The notes beneath the pieces were generated by a model. That model was not told where the DNA came from, searched no databases, and saw nothing but the letters and a program-made list of their open reading frames with translations. 64,000 nt of DNA from Notospermus geniculatus. Taxonomy: Eukaryota > Nemertea > Pilidiophora > Heteronemertea > Lineidae. Within the stretch, counting starts at the first letter, position 1. Each line of letters starts with the position of its first letter. Below, in pieces: positions 33,446-46,857 of this stretch. Where the stretch lies: NCBI GenBank assembly GCA_002633025.1, contig NMRB01001249.1, forward strand, positions 5,977 to 69,976, read 5' to 3'. A program made the translations under genes and the position numbers.

Positions 33446-36400
33446 CTTTGCCAAGGATACCGTCGGACTGACAAACGCTCTCCTTATCGGACAGGCGTCC
33501 ACTGTAATCTGCCTCAGGATCTTTCAGTCATTTTCTTTTCCAGCGCATATTTGGAGATTGACTATCATAGGGTGACACCCTAATCCGATTAACTTATAGA
33601 TTTATGTGAGATCGTCAAATTCTGTTCAAAGACGCTCTATGAATTCAGTGGATCGAAATTATTATTACAAGCAAGTCGTTTTAATGGAAAGAACGTGTAC
33701 TTTCTATGTACAATTGATTGCACTTATAGTATATACGTCTTTGGGCATGGATTTGGGGATTTTGGTTCATCTCTAAATAAGATTGAGACACGCCCTCAGG
33801 TCTTTCCTTCACCAGCCAAGATAGACACGGTGACATCCTCGATGGGTCTATTGTTTATTGCTTGGTTGAATGCAATAAACATTCCAGTAACCTCCTAGAC
33901 GCGTTGTTCATTACATGACTGTTACTAGCCACTGTATTTAATTAGCCATCAGTGTTTAATATGCCATGTGAATGGCTTGGTGAGCGACGATGAGATACTT
34001 GGATGAGACAGAGAGATTAATTAGACTGAAGAATTTGGTGTTACGATTACTGCGTTCCAGTTGAGGATGGAAATAGTTGAAAGTTTTCAGTTAAGACATA
34101 AAGACAGTCTTAATGGATAGATATAAAAAAACTTCAGTCCGACGGAAAGATTAGTGAGATACTTATGAGCCCCAAGTTTGAAGTAGTCAGTATACATGGT
34201 ATATGGAGGAGAGGAATCTTCAGCAAAATCATTACATCACCATTGGATTCTGAGGCACTTTTTCAACGTGTGACACCCTGAATTACATTAAATAAACTAC
34301 TAGTAACCATGGCAGGAAAATATTGTTATTTCATGAAAAATTGTTATGTTTGTGCATTCGATGTCAATTAATTAGAGAATTAAAAGGTTGTGACAGGTTT
34401 TCGTCCGAGTAAGTCGCTTAACAGGTTCGTTTTCTTCTGTGATATATCACAGTGAAATTAGATATTACCAACTTTTGTTTACCAAATTTGTGAATGTTGC
34501 TCAGCCTACTCAATAATCTTTTATACACGTAAAATCACAGCACCTAACAATGGTTTGTTTGTTATTAATGACAGTTACAAAATATTTTCGTTCAGTAAAC
34601 GAGTAAACTTTCAATCAGTCGCCAGCAGCGAACAGTTTTTAAATAACATCTGTAAATGCTGTAGCAACATTTACACTTTAATCTTTCAACCACCTCCCGA
34701 TTTGATGGATTTTCGAAACTAAATTACTATTTCTGATCGGAATTGCTTTACTTAGTTAACTGCAGGGTGTTGGGCGCAGTGTTTTTACGACAAGCCTTCG
34801 ATAATCACATCAAATCAAGAAAAAAAATTTTAATCTCCGGTTTCTTAAATCTGTAACGTTTATGTGTCAACTAGATTAAAATTGGATTTTCTGCAGCCTG
34901 TGATTTTCCATACGATTTATTGCCAAACTTTAACTTTTAATAGTTCTGTGTCCTGTTAAGTTATGTGAAAGGAAGTTTTGAACCCTAGCCTGACATTTAA
35001 GTTCATTTATGGCAAACTGAGCAAGTGTTTAATTTTTTTCATTAATTAACATTAGTCAATACATCGACATTCATTATTGGCTTCAACCGATAGAAAATTT
35101 TAATGTCAATCAATGATATCAATTATTAATGATGATTGATGGCTTGCATGGTGAGGATATATGACATTTTTCCACTACTTTCATTGCTTACTTTAAAATT
35201 TAAAGTTTTATTGTTAAATTTAATCACTCAAGTTTATTATGTGTCAGGAGCTCCCCTATTTTTAGCTGTTGAGCCTCATTCTCCCGAATGAATGTCTTCA
35301 GAATTCTTTTTAGCCAAAATAAATAGTCGTAAACACGTCAACACCTCCAGAAGCAATGCTCATAAAATACACATTAGACTACCCGAAACTGGCATCTTTT
35401 ATCGGTTTTAGGGACATAAAGCAGATCCTTAATATTGCGCAGATTAATTCGGTGTCAAACTATTCAATATCTAATTATATTCGGCTGAATCAGTAGCCTA
35501 TAAAGCAAAATCGCGATGAAATTACTTCCCCCAATGACGAAGTTATCAAGGTGGGAATGGTATGATGAAAACTTGTAGCATTAAACAGTTATTGCCGGAA
35601 AAAAGTTACAACCACCAGCATGTTGGTCATAATAAAGCAAATGTAGTTACAGGTATTGATATACATGTATTAAATTTATATTTCAGATGAGCAGGTGTCA
35701 TTCTCTGTATAACATTCATTGTCGTTCATCAAAATTAATAAGCGTCCTTATGACGTGGTTACTAGTATTGTCAACCAAAATCTTTAATGTCCGTTGAATC
35801 TCTGGCAAAATTTCATCCCGACATAGATGTCACTAAACAAAACTGGTTAATTTTAAATTTCAGCGGTTAATTCTCTATTAAACCACGAGTCAGACAGTTC
35901 AAGTAAATTTCGTTTGAATGTAGTCGCTATACATGCTGTAAGTCTTTGATAGTGTGGTCCATATTTGTACACTGTGTGGACTTTTCCTCAACTTGCCAAC
36001 AATAGGCTGCTGGTAAACATTGCCGGCAAACACTCCGTACTTGAAATGTACAAAAGCCAGTTGCATACTTGAAAGACTGTCACCACAGCAGCAATGCACA
36101 ACATCAATCGCCAGGAAAGACAACACAGATTGATTTTCTGCTCGTTAACCATTACTAATTGATCCCAAGCCCAATACATCTCACTGTCGTGTTCATTGCA
36201 TGGTCTCACGCTGTTCGACTTGTACAATACATGTATTATGTCGAGGACCCTTGTCCTGGGTGTCACTAAGCTACGCACTATCTACCCTGATTCTGGTCTC
36301 TCATGACATGGAATGCATCGCTTGATACACCGTGGAGACCACAGAATCGCTCATTCCAATAAGCAGTCACTACGAAATGTCTGCCAGTAGATTCAAAATT

Positions 36401-36519
36401 ACTTGTCCTCAGATGCCAGATCTGTTATGCGTGCTTGACATCACCTCGCTCGGTTAGATTGGTCATTTATTAATACATGTAGTTTCATATCCAATAGCCT
36501 CTAAACACACTCAGTGTCC
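33446..36519. other. AT-rich non-coding stretch
   Basis: Particularly AT-rich from 34290 to 35220 with TTAATTAA-type runs. Short frames (33695-33898, 35899-36278) lack support. TACATGTA sites occur at 35663, 36229 and 36475. Confidence 0.5.
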
Positions 36520-37380
36520 GATGTTCAGATCACTGATTAAGCACACTCCTTCGTCGCCAGTCTACAGGTTACTGTGTTCAGATCACTGGTTATTAAGCAT
36601 CCTCCTTCGTCGCCAGTCAACAGGTTAATGTTCAGATCACTGGCTAAGCATCCTGCTTCGTCGCCAATCTACAAGTTACAATGAATATTCAAGGTTAAGC
36701 ATCCTCCTTCGTCACCAGTCTACAGTTTTCTATGTTCAGATCGCTGGTTAAGCATCCTCCTTCGTCGCCAGTCTACAGTTAACTATGTTCAGTGAGATCA
36801 CTGGTTAACGCACTCCTTCGACGCCAATCTACAAGTTACAGTGTTCATGGTTAAGCGTCCTCCTTCGTCGCCAGTCTACAGGTTACTATGTTCAGATCAC
36901 TGGTTAAGCATCCTCCTTCGTCGCCAGTCTGCAGGTTACTATGTTCAGATCACTGGTTAAGCATCCTCCTTCGTAGTCTACAGTTTACTATGTTCAGATC
37001 ACTGGTTAAACATCCTCCTTCGTAGTCTACAGTTTACTATGTTCAGATCACTGGCTAGCATCGTCCTTCGTGACAAGTCTACACTTTACTATGTTCAGAT
37101 CACTGGTTAAGCATACTCCTTCGTTGCTAATCTACAAGTTGCAATGTTGTTCATGGTTAAGCATCCTCCTTCGTCACCAATCTACAGATTACTGTGTTCA
37201 GATCACTGGTTAAGCATCCTCCTTCGTCGCCAGTCTACAGGTTACTGTGTTCAGCACTGGTTAAACATACTCCTTCGTCGCCAGTCTACAGCTTACTGTG
37301 TTCAGCACTGGTTAAGCATACTCCTTCGTCACAAGTCTACGACTTGCATGTGCTGTGTTCAGGTCACTGGTTAATTTACC
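36520..37380. repeat. minisatellite, about 53-bp unit, 16-17 copies
   Basis: The unit runs GTTCAGATCACTGGTTAAGC then ATCCTCCTTCGTCGCCAGTC and TACAGGTTACT(A/G)T. Individual units are 47-57 bp. Shorter units lacking GATCACTG (GTTCATGGTTAAGC) occur at about 36684, 36843 and 37146, each directly after a unit ending CAAGTTACA(A/G)T, so there is a higher-order pattern. Two plus-strand frames across it are by-products. Confidence 0.9.
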
Positions 37381-39002
37381 TGCCTAGCTTTTCCGATTAA
37401 CAGAAACTCTTTTCGTGGATAGGACGCCATTTTCCCATGAAAGAACTCTGAATCCATTGTAGCATTAACGACAACCGTCACATGTGAGCAACTAGATGTC
37501 TTTAGTTGCTTAAAAAGATTTAGAAAAACACCTAACATAGAGTAGCACGAATCCAAGAAACCCGTCAACATCACTCAGAGCTGAAGCCGAGAGCCAGCGT
37601 GGTGTTTTATATGCCGTCTGCTCTCAGATGATCGTAAGCCGTGGAGATCACGAGATAAATTCTCTTGAAGTGTTGTGTGATTGCACTTTGAGTTCTGAGT
37701 AAATTGGCTGTTGTTGGAAAGGCGAGGATTAGTTGAAGATGTGTTTGTACTTGTCCCGTGCTTTAAGTTCAGTTTGTCCATTACTCATCAGTGATATCGT
37801 ACATGTACAACGATATAAGAAATAAGAGTGATAACAGAAGATGAAAGAATTTTCAAAGATTTGCACTAACTTTAATCTTTCCCAATTCGTAATGTGGTAA
37901 ATGACGTTATCAAGAAATTAATTGAATATAAGTGCAGTGAGGAATTGGAAATTTCCCAGTTCAAACTACTCCATGTGAAAGGGGGCATCGAAAAGTAAAG
38001 GGGTAGAATTAATTAATCTGTTTATTTTCAAAGCATCAATCGTAGTGCAATCAATTCAGCTGCACCAGTCAATCCTGTTTATAATCGAATTGACATTTAT
38101 GAAATCGTTCTCATAATCAGTCAGGAAAACCAACTTCAATTACATGTACAATGATATTGACGACTGTGCACTCTAAACAGAGATCAGAAGTACTAAATAA
38201 AACGTACACATTGAAGACGTCTTAGTTATACATTGCACAGTACATCAGAAGTAAGGCTGGAAAAACTCCGTACGCTTTTTTTAGATTATTTTTCGCTAGG
38301 GTCTTTTTTGCCTGCAAGAAAGGGGCCATTTGACACATTAACCCACACATTATTTGTTGGTTAAGGACCAAAAACTGCTGTGGTGTAGCTGAGGAGGGGA
38401 GCACCCAAACTTTGCACATCGAATACATTGTCTTATACAGCCTGGGCGTCACGGCTAGAAAAATCCTATATTTTTACGGTCTATTTTTGAGAAAAAAAAA
38501 TTATGGCTACTTTCGAGTTGTATCGATCATCGCACATTTCATTCGGTGGAAAAAGTATACGACAGAAGTGAGAACCAAACCTTTGCGATGATCTTTTTCC
38601 TGAAGCTTTAGAGCGGCCTTCGTCTTACACTTGGTGGAAAAATCTCACGTGGAACACGAGGCTTTCTATCCCGAATTATAAATAAATTCAGTGGTGTTCT
38701 TAAGATTTTTTTGAGTCCAAGTCGATGAAATCTCCCCATATCGATCATGTTTTTTTTCTCTGAACCGATCGAGGTTGTCAAAACATCGCCGACCTTGATA
38801 ATAAACCACACGGATCAGAAAAGTTGGAACGTTCATTGATTTGGTCACGACACTTCTTGTTCTGTGGTTTTGTGCTGACTGGTCGATCGGTTACAGGTTA
38901 GGATGGTTGATGTTAGTACTTCGTTTCATTTTATTCTGTTGGGAGTGATCAGGGTACATTGCCTCTGCGAGGTGATAAAATAATATGCGACGGCATTTGC
39001 GT
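37381..39002. other. non-coding, nothing firm
   Basis: Unsupported 60-76 residue frames, mostly on the minus strand. A-rich runs lie around 38460-38500. Confidence 0.45.
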
Positions 39003-39104
39003 ATGCATCCATGTTGTTGATCATCTTGGCACTCATCTACACACTGAAACGAAATGCATCCATGTTGTTGATCATCTTGGTACTCATCTACACACTGAAA
39101 CGAA
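39003..39104. repeat. 51-bp tandem duplication
   Basis: ATGCATCCATGTTGTTGATC followed by ATCTTGG(C/T)ACTCATC and TACACACTGAAACGAA occurs twice, with one substitution seen. The period is a multiple of three, so frames on both strands pass through it. Confidence 0.85.
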
Positions 39105-39771
39105 AGGTTGCCCTCGGTATTAGGCATGTGTACATGAAGATGAATGGAGTTGAACTGAGGCATTCTGGCATTCTGTGTCTTGTGAGACATTAGCAGCATT
39201 CGTAGTGATTCATCAGACGTGACGGAGAAACATCTAAAGTCATCCATATTGTAACGGAAGCATCTGCCTCATAGGTTTAACTAATCCTGCGAGAGCGTGT
39301 GTATTTGTCTTAAGCATTGAACTTTAGGAGGCCCCATTCATCAACAGATCTGAATGATGATTGGTCCCCTGGGAGATCACCATTGTGCCTGGAAGGTTTA
39401 TCTTCTCTGATAACGTTAAATCATTCTTTCAAACGACTAGCAGTAGTTAAATTCACAATAATCCACTGGTGTCGGCTTCACTGTAACAGCTTGCTCTACT
39501 CAGTGCCATGTTTCTGGCGCAGCTGACTGTTGACCTCACGTATGACTTCAGGCAATCCAGATGGTAATTTAGGGTCCAGTCTTCCGTGAATGTGTCCCTG
39601 AAAAAACGTGGCAGATGTTATTTGAGTCAACAACCCCCTCCACCGACACACACCCTCTGCTCCTCACTTGGAAGTCAATGTAGTAGATGTTCGTGTGTGT
39701 TTGCCCACGACAGCATTTGAATTGACGTTGTGGCCCTGTTATATCATCCCCATGCTTCACACACACACTGG

Positions 39772-40000
39772 ACATTCTGTGCCGAAACTCATATTACCAA
39801 TCAGCATGCTTCGCACATAAACAAATACACAACTTTATGCCGAACCCCAAGTGACCAATCAGGCGTGCATTAATTGACACACATACACTGTCGTTATTTC
39901 ATGCCGGGGCCCATAATCATGATAATGACCAATCAGCATGCTTTAATTCACACATACACTGTGCACGATTTTATGCCAAGCTTCATATGACCAATCGGAC
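39772..40000. repeat. degenerate 60-70 bp repeat carrying CCAAT motifs
   Basis: Four diverged units each contain GACCAATCAG-like sequence, a CATGCTTT...CACACATACACT segment and TTTATGCC. Four ACCAATC sites are spaced about 60-70 bp apart. Confidence 0.65.
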
Positions 40001-40737
40001 AGTTTCAACGCCGACACCACAACCGAAGACATGCTACTAATCAACCCTTCAACTTGTTCAATAACCATCAGTCTTCGTCACACATACCATCCTTTGTAAA
40101 CGTTGTAAATGTGTCCACATCAATCGGTGTAAGATATCACGCCATCCGGGGATGATTCTTCAAGGAATGGCCACTTAGCATTGACCATCTTCCTTCATCT
40201 GGCGCCGCGGCCATGAACCCATTCGTCATTGGTTGATTGCTATGATCAGATGGTCTTATACTACGATTGGGAAAGTGCTGATCTGAATGAATACACAGTC
40301 AACAACGCATTTGGCTTATTTACTCCACCTCTTTACGACGGGTGACGTTTGTTTGTTGAACCCAATACATTAACTCTAGTAGGGTTTAGTAATACCACCA
40401 GCATTAGGTCGAGGTAAACTGCATTTATAAAGCATCTGTCTTTCTGCTTATCTGTCAAAAGATATCGCCAATGATCTTAGTAGGCAAACAGGAAGCCTCG
40501 TTTCTGCCGTATCTTTTTTTCACTCGTAAAAAGATCTTAATCTCTGATATTCTGCCCACATAGACGGCCTCTAAAGACGATGGCACTCGATAATCCAGAG
40601 CGAATGAGCCGTTAGCGCGTCGTGCAGTGGCCAATCTTCGGGTAGCGAAAGCTCAATAGAGGAAGCGAATTTTGTTGTTCATTAGGAACATGAATGGGAC
40701 AAGACAAAGGATGGAAATTTCTATAGTGTGGAACACA
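40001..40737. other. non-coding, nothing recognised
   Basis: No supported frame and no clear repeat. Confidence 0.45.
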
Positions 40738-41557
40738 GCACATCTCCCTCTGGAGCAAAAGCACTTTGCCATCGACATGGTGGAGGTTAATTAATGATCA
40801 AATTACGACTGATGGCCAACATTTATAGTTTTAGACACATCGTCCCAGCAAATTCAATAAGTTGTCTTTCAACTCTCATCCCCATAAGATAGGTTCGCTT
40901 GGTTGAAAGGAAAGTATACAAGTAATGGGGAGTGTCATCCGAAATTGCCTGGAATTTGAGTGGCAGAGTCCATTCGGGAATACTGTGTGTAGACCATGGT
41001 TGAATAGAATGTTGAATGGAAGCTCAGGTACCACAGTGGTGATGTACCGTATGAAATGCAACTGTTTGTGTTCAACCGATGCCACTGGTTGACATTGGAA
41101 ATTAATCCATCAACCTTTTATCTAAGCCACTGGAAAGACCATGTCAATCAAACTGGCTTATATGTCAATCATTTTCATGATGTCGTAGAAGAAAATTGGC
41201 CTTGGACACGAGAATCGTAGCCGCCATCTAGGACACATTTGAATGCAATCAAGTAAGGATTTCCCAAACGTCAAAATGACTGCCACATTTGTCATCCTAG
41301 TTTTTGTGAGGTCTAATTATACGCTTCTAATGCGCTGTAACATTTTCGAAGCCGTTAAGGGAACAGATTTTGATTAACATGGGAAAATGCCTGTATTCCA
41401 AAATGGAAAATACATGTACACATTAACCAGCTCTCCGAGAATCTTTTCTAGTGACTTAAATGAAGACCCCAAAGTTCTTACCAAATTCTGCAGACTACAA
41501 CTTTTTCTGAGAGAGTGGCCATCAGGTGTTCGGAAAAACTTTTGAGGCGTTATGTCC
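40738..41557. repeat. left member of contig-overlap pair 4
   Basis: These 820 bp end at the N of 41558 and recur at 41559-42380. Most differences cluster near the end (41380-41460 against 42200-42285). The 69-codon minus-strand frame present in both copies (40876-41085, 41697-41906) carries several amino-acid changes and no splice sites. Confidence 0.85.
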
Positions 41558-41558
41558 N

Positions 41559-42380
41559 GCACATCTCCCTCCGGAGCAAAAGCACTTCGCCATCGACATG
41601 GTGGAGGTTAATTAATGATCAAATTACGACTGATGGCCAACATTTATAGTTTTAGACACATCGTCCCAGCAAATTCAATAAGTTGTCTTTCAACTCTCAT
41701 CCCCATAAGATAGGTTCGCTTGGTTGAAAGGAAAGTATACAAGTAATGGGGGGTGTCATCCGAAATTGCCTGGAATTTGAGTGGCAGAGTCCATTCGGGA
41801 ATACTGTGTATAAACCATGGCTGAATAGAATGTTGAATGGAAGCTCAGGTACCACAGTGGTGATGTACCGTATGAAATGCAACTGTTTGTGTTCAACCGA
41901 TGCCACTGGTTGGCATTGGAAATTAATCCATCAACCTTTTATCTAAGCCACTGGAAAGACCATGTCAATCAAACTGGCTTATATGTCAATCATTTTCATG
42001 ATGTCGAAGAAGAAAATTGGCCTTGGACACGAGAATCGTAGCCGCCATCTAGGACACATTTGAATGCAATCAAGTAAGGATTTCCCAAACGTCAAAATGA
42101 CTGCCACATTTGTCATCCTAGTTTTTGTGAGGTCTAATTATACGCTTCTAATGCGCTGTAACATTTTCGAAGCCGTTAAGGGAACAGTTTTTGATTAACA
42201 TGGGAAATGCCTGTAGGCCTATTCAAAAATGCAAATACACATCAACCGGCTCTCCTAGAGTCCTCTCTTTTCTGGTGACTTAAATGAAGACCCAAAGTTC
42301 TTACCACATTCTGCAGACTACAACTTTTTCTGAGAGAGTGGCCATCAGGTGTTCGGAAAAACTTTTGAGGCGTTATGTCC
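41559..42380. repeat. right member of contig-overlap pair 4
   Basis: Second version of 40738-41557, starting at the base after the N and ending at GAGGCGTTATGTCC, the point where the left copy stops. Confidence 0.85.
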
Positions 42381-43273
42381 CCAGTCATATGAATCGTTTG
42401 GTGTGGTAACTTAAAAACGTCTCCTTAGACTTGCCCTTTCTCGACTAAAAAGCTTCGATATTAAGCGATCTTCGATGCACCTGGGGTTCCTATTCAGATG
42501 ACAGGCGCTGATGTTTCCCTAACAAACACCCAATACAATGACGTATCTTTGGAGCCGCCAGAATTCTGGCATCACTGACAATTATCTGTGATGCAGAACA
42601 CAGCGTGATGTTCGACGCCTCTATATATTGTTTCTTACTCACATGAAACCCGAGTGAAATGTAAGAAATTAATTTGAGGGCCTGCTACTGGGAGGGACAA
42701 CAAATCATAACGTGGGTTCCTGTTGGCGACAGGTAATTTCCAACCAACGAATTATCGAATATATACCTCAGATCATAATTTCCGCAGGGTGATATTCTGC
42801 GTGTCTAGACGTGAGAAAGCATGCCCAAGGGCGCCTACGGTGCCAGCGAAAGATCAGAGCTGCAGACGAAGCTTTCCAGCAGTAAGAAGAGGCAAGTCCA
42901 GCTTTGACTTAAGGTGTATCATTTACACAAAAGGCAGCTATCGAATGCACAATGTGGAGGCAGGATAATAAAGGGGATCGGCCGTTGTCCAATATTTGGC
43001 GTGACATTATCGGCCCCAGCCAAAATTTTTAAAAAGGGGACCTGATGCATCATCTTTGTAGTCCGGGAGTGTAGGTCATCCTTCGCTATACCTGTAGACA
43101 GTGGTGATAACGGGTCAACAGCATCACAGAGAGAATGGATTATAGACGATGGTTTTCCTCTCAGAAGATGACGTTCAGTGGCCCCATGTGACTTGCTCAT
43201 TGGCGGATGGATTGGACCGCAAGCCCCACGGTGACATATACGAAGCACGCACGTAATGTACATGTACATGCAG
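42381..43273. other. no supported gene; long minus frame 42919-43320
   Basis: A 133-codon minus-strand frame (42919-43320) is open but has no recognised motif or splice pair, and overlaps the plus-strand exon candidate at 43274. Confidence 0.35.
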
Positions 43274-43440
43274 AATACATGGTCCTGTGTGCCTGGGAAA
43301 GGAACATACGTTGGCAACATTTCTCACGTGCGTTGTTCAGGACAGAAATCTTCTGATGTTGACGCTCTTGGAAAGATTGATCACACTTTCAAGGCAATAT
43401 TGACTATCGAGATTTTGATTTCGACCTGTCCTCTTGACCA
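43274..43440 (+). CDS. candidate internal exon, unknown protein
   Basis: Fifty-five codons plus two bases run from GTACATGCAG (acceptor-like but inside a TACATGTA repeat) to CCA|GTAAGT. The reading starts NTWSCVPGKGTYVGNISHVR and continues with CSGQKSSDVDALGKID and a hydrophobic AILTIEILIS. The donor intron part is consensus. Without splicing the frame stops at once (CAG TAA). No family is recognised. Confidence 0.3.
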
Positions 43441-44093
43441 GTAAGTGCCAACCCACGGAAGTCCGTACTTATCAAGTCAATTCGGACAGTATATCACAAG
43501 GATGCCTCGGGGTAGATGGAAGGTGGAATCACATTGATTTGCGCTTACATGTAGCCAATCGGCTATGAAATCATCATTGATTTGATGTTGGGAAGTTCGC
43601 TGTAATCATTGACTGCGACCTCGCGTTCGGAGCCACAGCCGGCAGATCTGTGAGAAAGAGAAAGGCGTACAAGTTTTCTCAAATTTGTTCGGTACAGTCA
43701 CGTAGGTGATCGGTGTGTGGTACATCAATTGGCGCTATTGTAGTGGCATCTTGATAGGACAATCCACCCTGTACCAGGACCCCTCTCTAAATAAAACACT
43801 AACACAAAATATATCAACGTATTGGTCCCAAGCAATCGACGCCTTATCCAACATTTACGGTCCTCGTCTCGAGTATTGAACATTGTAATAGAAATCGTCC
43901 GACATTCAGAGGAAATCGATGCCAGCTGCTTTTTGTGGCCGGGAATGATGTATGAGAGCAGCACTTGGTTATCACTGAAGAACCTTGAATCGACTACCGG
44001 TCAGCAAGGTTCAGATACTGGATGACTTACTGCGTGTTACAAAAGCATTCCGGAGACGGTTTCTTCAGGAAGTCCACTCAGTCTGAAGTTCTT
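43441..44093. other. non-coding, nothing firm
   Basis: Opposed frames at 43725-44025 overlap without splice support. Confidence 0.4.
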
Positions 44094-44197
44094 CTGCTTC
44101 GCTTATCTGGACAATTGCCTTACTGCCCAAAGACAAATGGAAGCGCTGCTTCGCTTATCTGGACAATTGCCTTACTGCCCAAAGACAAATGGGAGCG
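44094..44197. repeat. 52-bp tandem duplication
   Basis: CTGCTTCGCTTATCTGGACA, ATTGCCTTACTGCCCAAAGA and CAAATGG(A/G)AGCG occur twice head to tail with one substitution. Confidence 0.9.
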
Positions 44198-46674
44198 ATG
44201 TAAAGTGTGAAACGTGGTCGTCACGTTACGTAAATAACGTCAGGTGACACGATCATGTATCTGTCATCACGTTCTCCAGCAGTTCGAACAGCATACCAAA
44301 AAGTTGTCGAAAGTTGTAAATGGCGAATATTTTGAGAGAAAATAGGATTTGTAAAATGACTCGTCTGTAGTTGTGTAATCAGGAAACAGCGAATCCTCTA
44401 TTTTGCTTTTTTCTCTCGCTTCAGTTTATTGGTGTACGCTGACAAGAGACATTGGCACCACCGGAACGTCACGGACCTACTAGATAATCTACTAGAAGGA
44501 TACGACACTAAGATGAGACCAGGAGAAGGAGGTACGTACGTCTATTCGTCGAAATACTGTTTCTCTGCTTGAACAACTGAATATTCCTATGAATGCAACT
44601 TCCTGACGACTTCGGCAGGTTTGCGAGCGTTTACCAAAAGTTTGTTTTTTCGACCTTTCGGATTCTCCTTCCACTCACGACTTAATCCTACAAGACGCCT
44701 GAGACCCGGGTACCTCATTTCCCTGGTTGGATCCTTAGGCTGTCTTGAGTAGTGCTACACTTCGGTTCAACTAGAGTTGGCATAACATTATGCCCAGAGT
44801 GCTTTAGTCTTACTAACACAGAATGCACCAATATGTAACAGGATGAAGTAGAGCATTAGTTTGCATTGGGCATTTTCTCTTTACTCTACCCTTGAGCTGT
44901 TCTCGTCGAGGCATTGCTTGAATACGAAGAGTGCCCGTAGTGAGATCCTTGTTCCTCCTTCAGTCAACAGGCCAGAGGGTCTGTGCCATGCCGTACATTG
45001 ACGTTGACGATATGTATACAATAGCTAAGAGTGGTTGGTCTATTTGTTCGATTGACCAAATGTACATGTAGTTCCATTGAAGTGGTTATACAACCGCCAT
45101 GAAGGAGCACCAAGCCATCACACTTNGTCGTGCTACGTCATAATGCAACTGTCCCATATAAAATGCTTTACGACCAGTGACCAGTCTGCTGTGGTTGTCA
45201 AGGACGCTGACAGTGAACCAATCAGAAAATGTTTCATGTATTTCGTTAGTTACCAAACGCCCTCTAGTGGTAAATCGGCGGGAAGCGGGCGATTGTAAGC
45301 AGTGGCTATGAACGATAGGTATGAGTGAGAAGACACTGCGAAAGGAGTGTACTCCTAATCATGCCAAATTCCTATGTACTTGTAATGTAAGATAATTCCC
45401 CCTCGCCGGGAAGGTTGGAGTCTTTGAACTGGTTGTTGCCGTTTATGCTGGCGAAGATCACGGACTTCAACATTTAATATGACTACTGGTCATACTTAAT
45501 GTTGCATTGTTGTAACAGACAGTACATGTACCGGTAGCCTACATGTACAATACATGCTCTTGTCATAATACACGCCGTGATTTCTGGAACCTCGCTTGAT
45601 ATAGCAAGGATTATACAGCATCGTCAAAATTTAAGCTACGACTCCTCTTCGACAATAAAGCACTTGTGTTTTGTAGACGTCAACAAGCACGAAAAGCTTC
45701 CTCTCCGTCGAGTGTTGTATTAAGGTTCACGTATAAATGTGTTAATATCTGTCTGTATAGGAAGTTCTTCCTAATTGATATCCTGGTTAGATCTGCGGAT
45801 TTATGGAGCGCAAAATACGCCAAAATGTTCCTCATTAGATTACCTGCTGGCTCTTGAATCAAGGCTGCATATTCTCACTGGGGGAGTTTTCTTGAGAAAG
45901 GCTCTTAATTGGGTTCTAAGACCCTGGACGCTGGGTCCCAGTAAACCTACGTCTAGTTTGGATTATTGAGGAAAATTTCAGATACGTTCGTTCAGCTACT
46001 GTTGTCGGAGAGCACGGTCTTCTGCACAACCAGCAGGGTCCCAGTCTGTTCAACTCCCAATCCGGAGCGTCCCTGATGAGGAGGTATTTAGAATACGCGG
46101 TGCATGCGATCGGACGGCTTCCTCTATGAGGCACTAAAATTTACGAGTGCAATAGTTCTAGCATCCATGTCGGCCAGTGTAGCATCCATTAAAGGCTTCC
46201 ATTTTCTCCACTAATAAGGCCAGGGAAATTATCAAAAGTTTCTTCAACAAGGTTGTTTTTAGATCTAATCATTGTACGCCATTGCCACTCAGTTCACACC
46301 CTGTGTTTTTAATCTACAGCAGCTGATGCAAACGACTCAGTGGCAATTAGACCAGTAGACAGGAATTTCTTTCAGGCTCTTAAGATCGGATTCTAATCGT
46401 CGGCGTTTTTTTCTCCACCGAGAAATCGTCAATCTCCCGGCTACGCCATCGTTGGAGTGAGATCCTCTCTACTTGCTCGCGGAAGTAGCATAATTGAGAA
46501 CTAACTCGTTGCACCTGCGCTTCGATTTTTCAATACTTTATTGAGCCTGTTACGCTTCAAGTTGTCACGTCGACGAACGGAGTCGGCAGTGTCTGTGTAA
46601 TGATGTGACTCGCGATTTGCCTTCGACAACATATTCACCACCATGGACGAATGTTGAGCACAACGATGTTTACT
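44198..46674. other. non-coding; single-N join at 45126
   Basis: Several 60-80 residue frames without splice support. The N at 45126 has no duplicated flank. TACATGTA sites occur at 45061, 45530 and 45541. Confidence 0.45.
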
Positions 46675-46857
46675 GCTGGTGTTTCTGAGTACTAAGCACT
46701 GTGAGCGTCTTCTTCCACTGCTAGTGTTTCTGAGTACTAGTAAGCACTGTGAGCGTCTTCTTCCACTACTGCTGGTGTTGCTTAGTACTAAGCACTGTGA
46801 GCATCTTCTTCCACTGCTGTTGTTTCTGAGTACTAAGCACTGTGAGCGTCTTCTTCT
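46675..46857. repeat. minisatellite, 45-51 bp unit, four copies
   Basis: GTGTTTCTGAGTACTAAGCA followed by CTGTGAGCGTCTTCTTCCAC and TGCTG is repeated four times, with small insertions of three-base multiples. The resulting frame (FLSTKHCERLLPL repeats) starts from GTG and is probably a by-product. Confidence 0.85.

Noticed and set aside
36520-37380. CRISPR array
   Set aside because: Units are contiguous with no unique spacers and vary in length; the context is eukaryotic. It is a minisatellite.
37144-37400. Two plus-strand frames of 68-76 codons
   Set aside because: They are translations of the 53-bp minisatellite in different phases.
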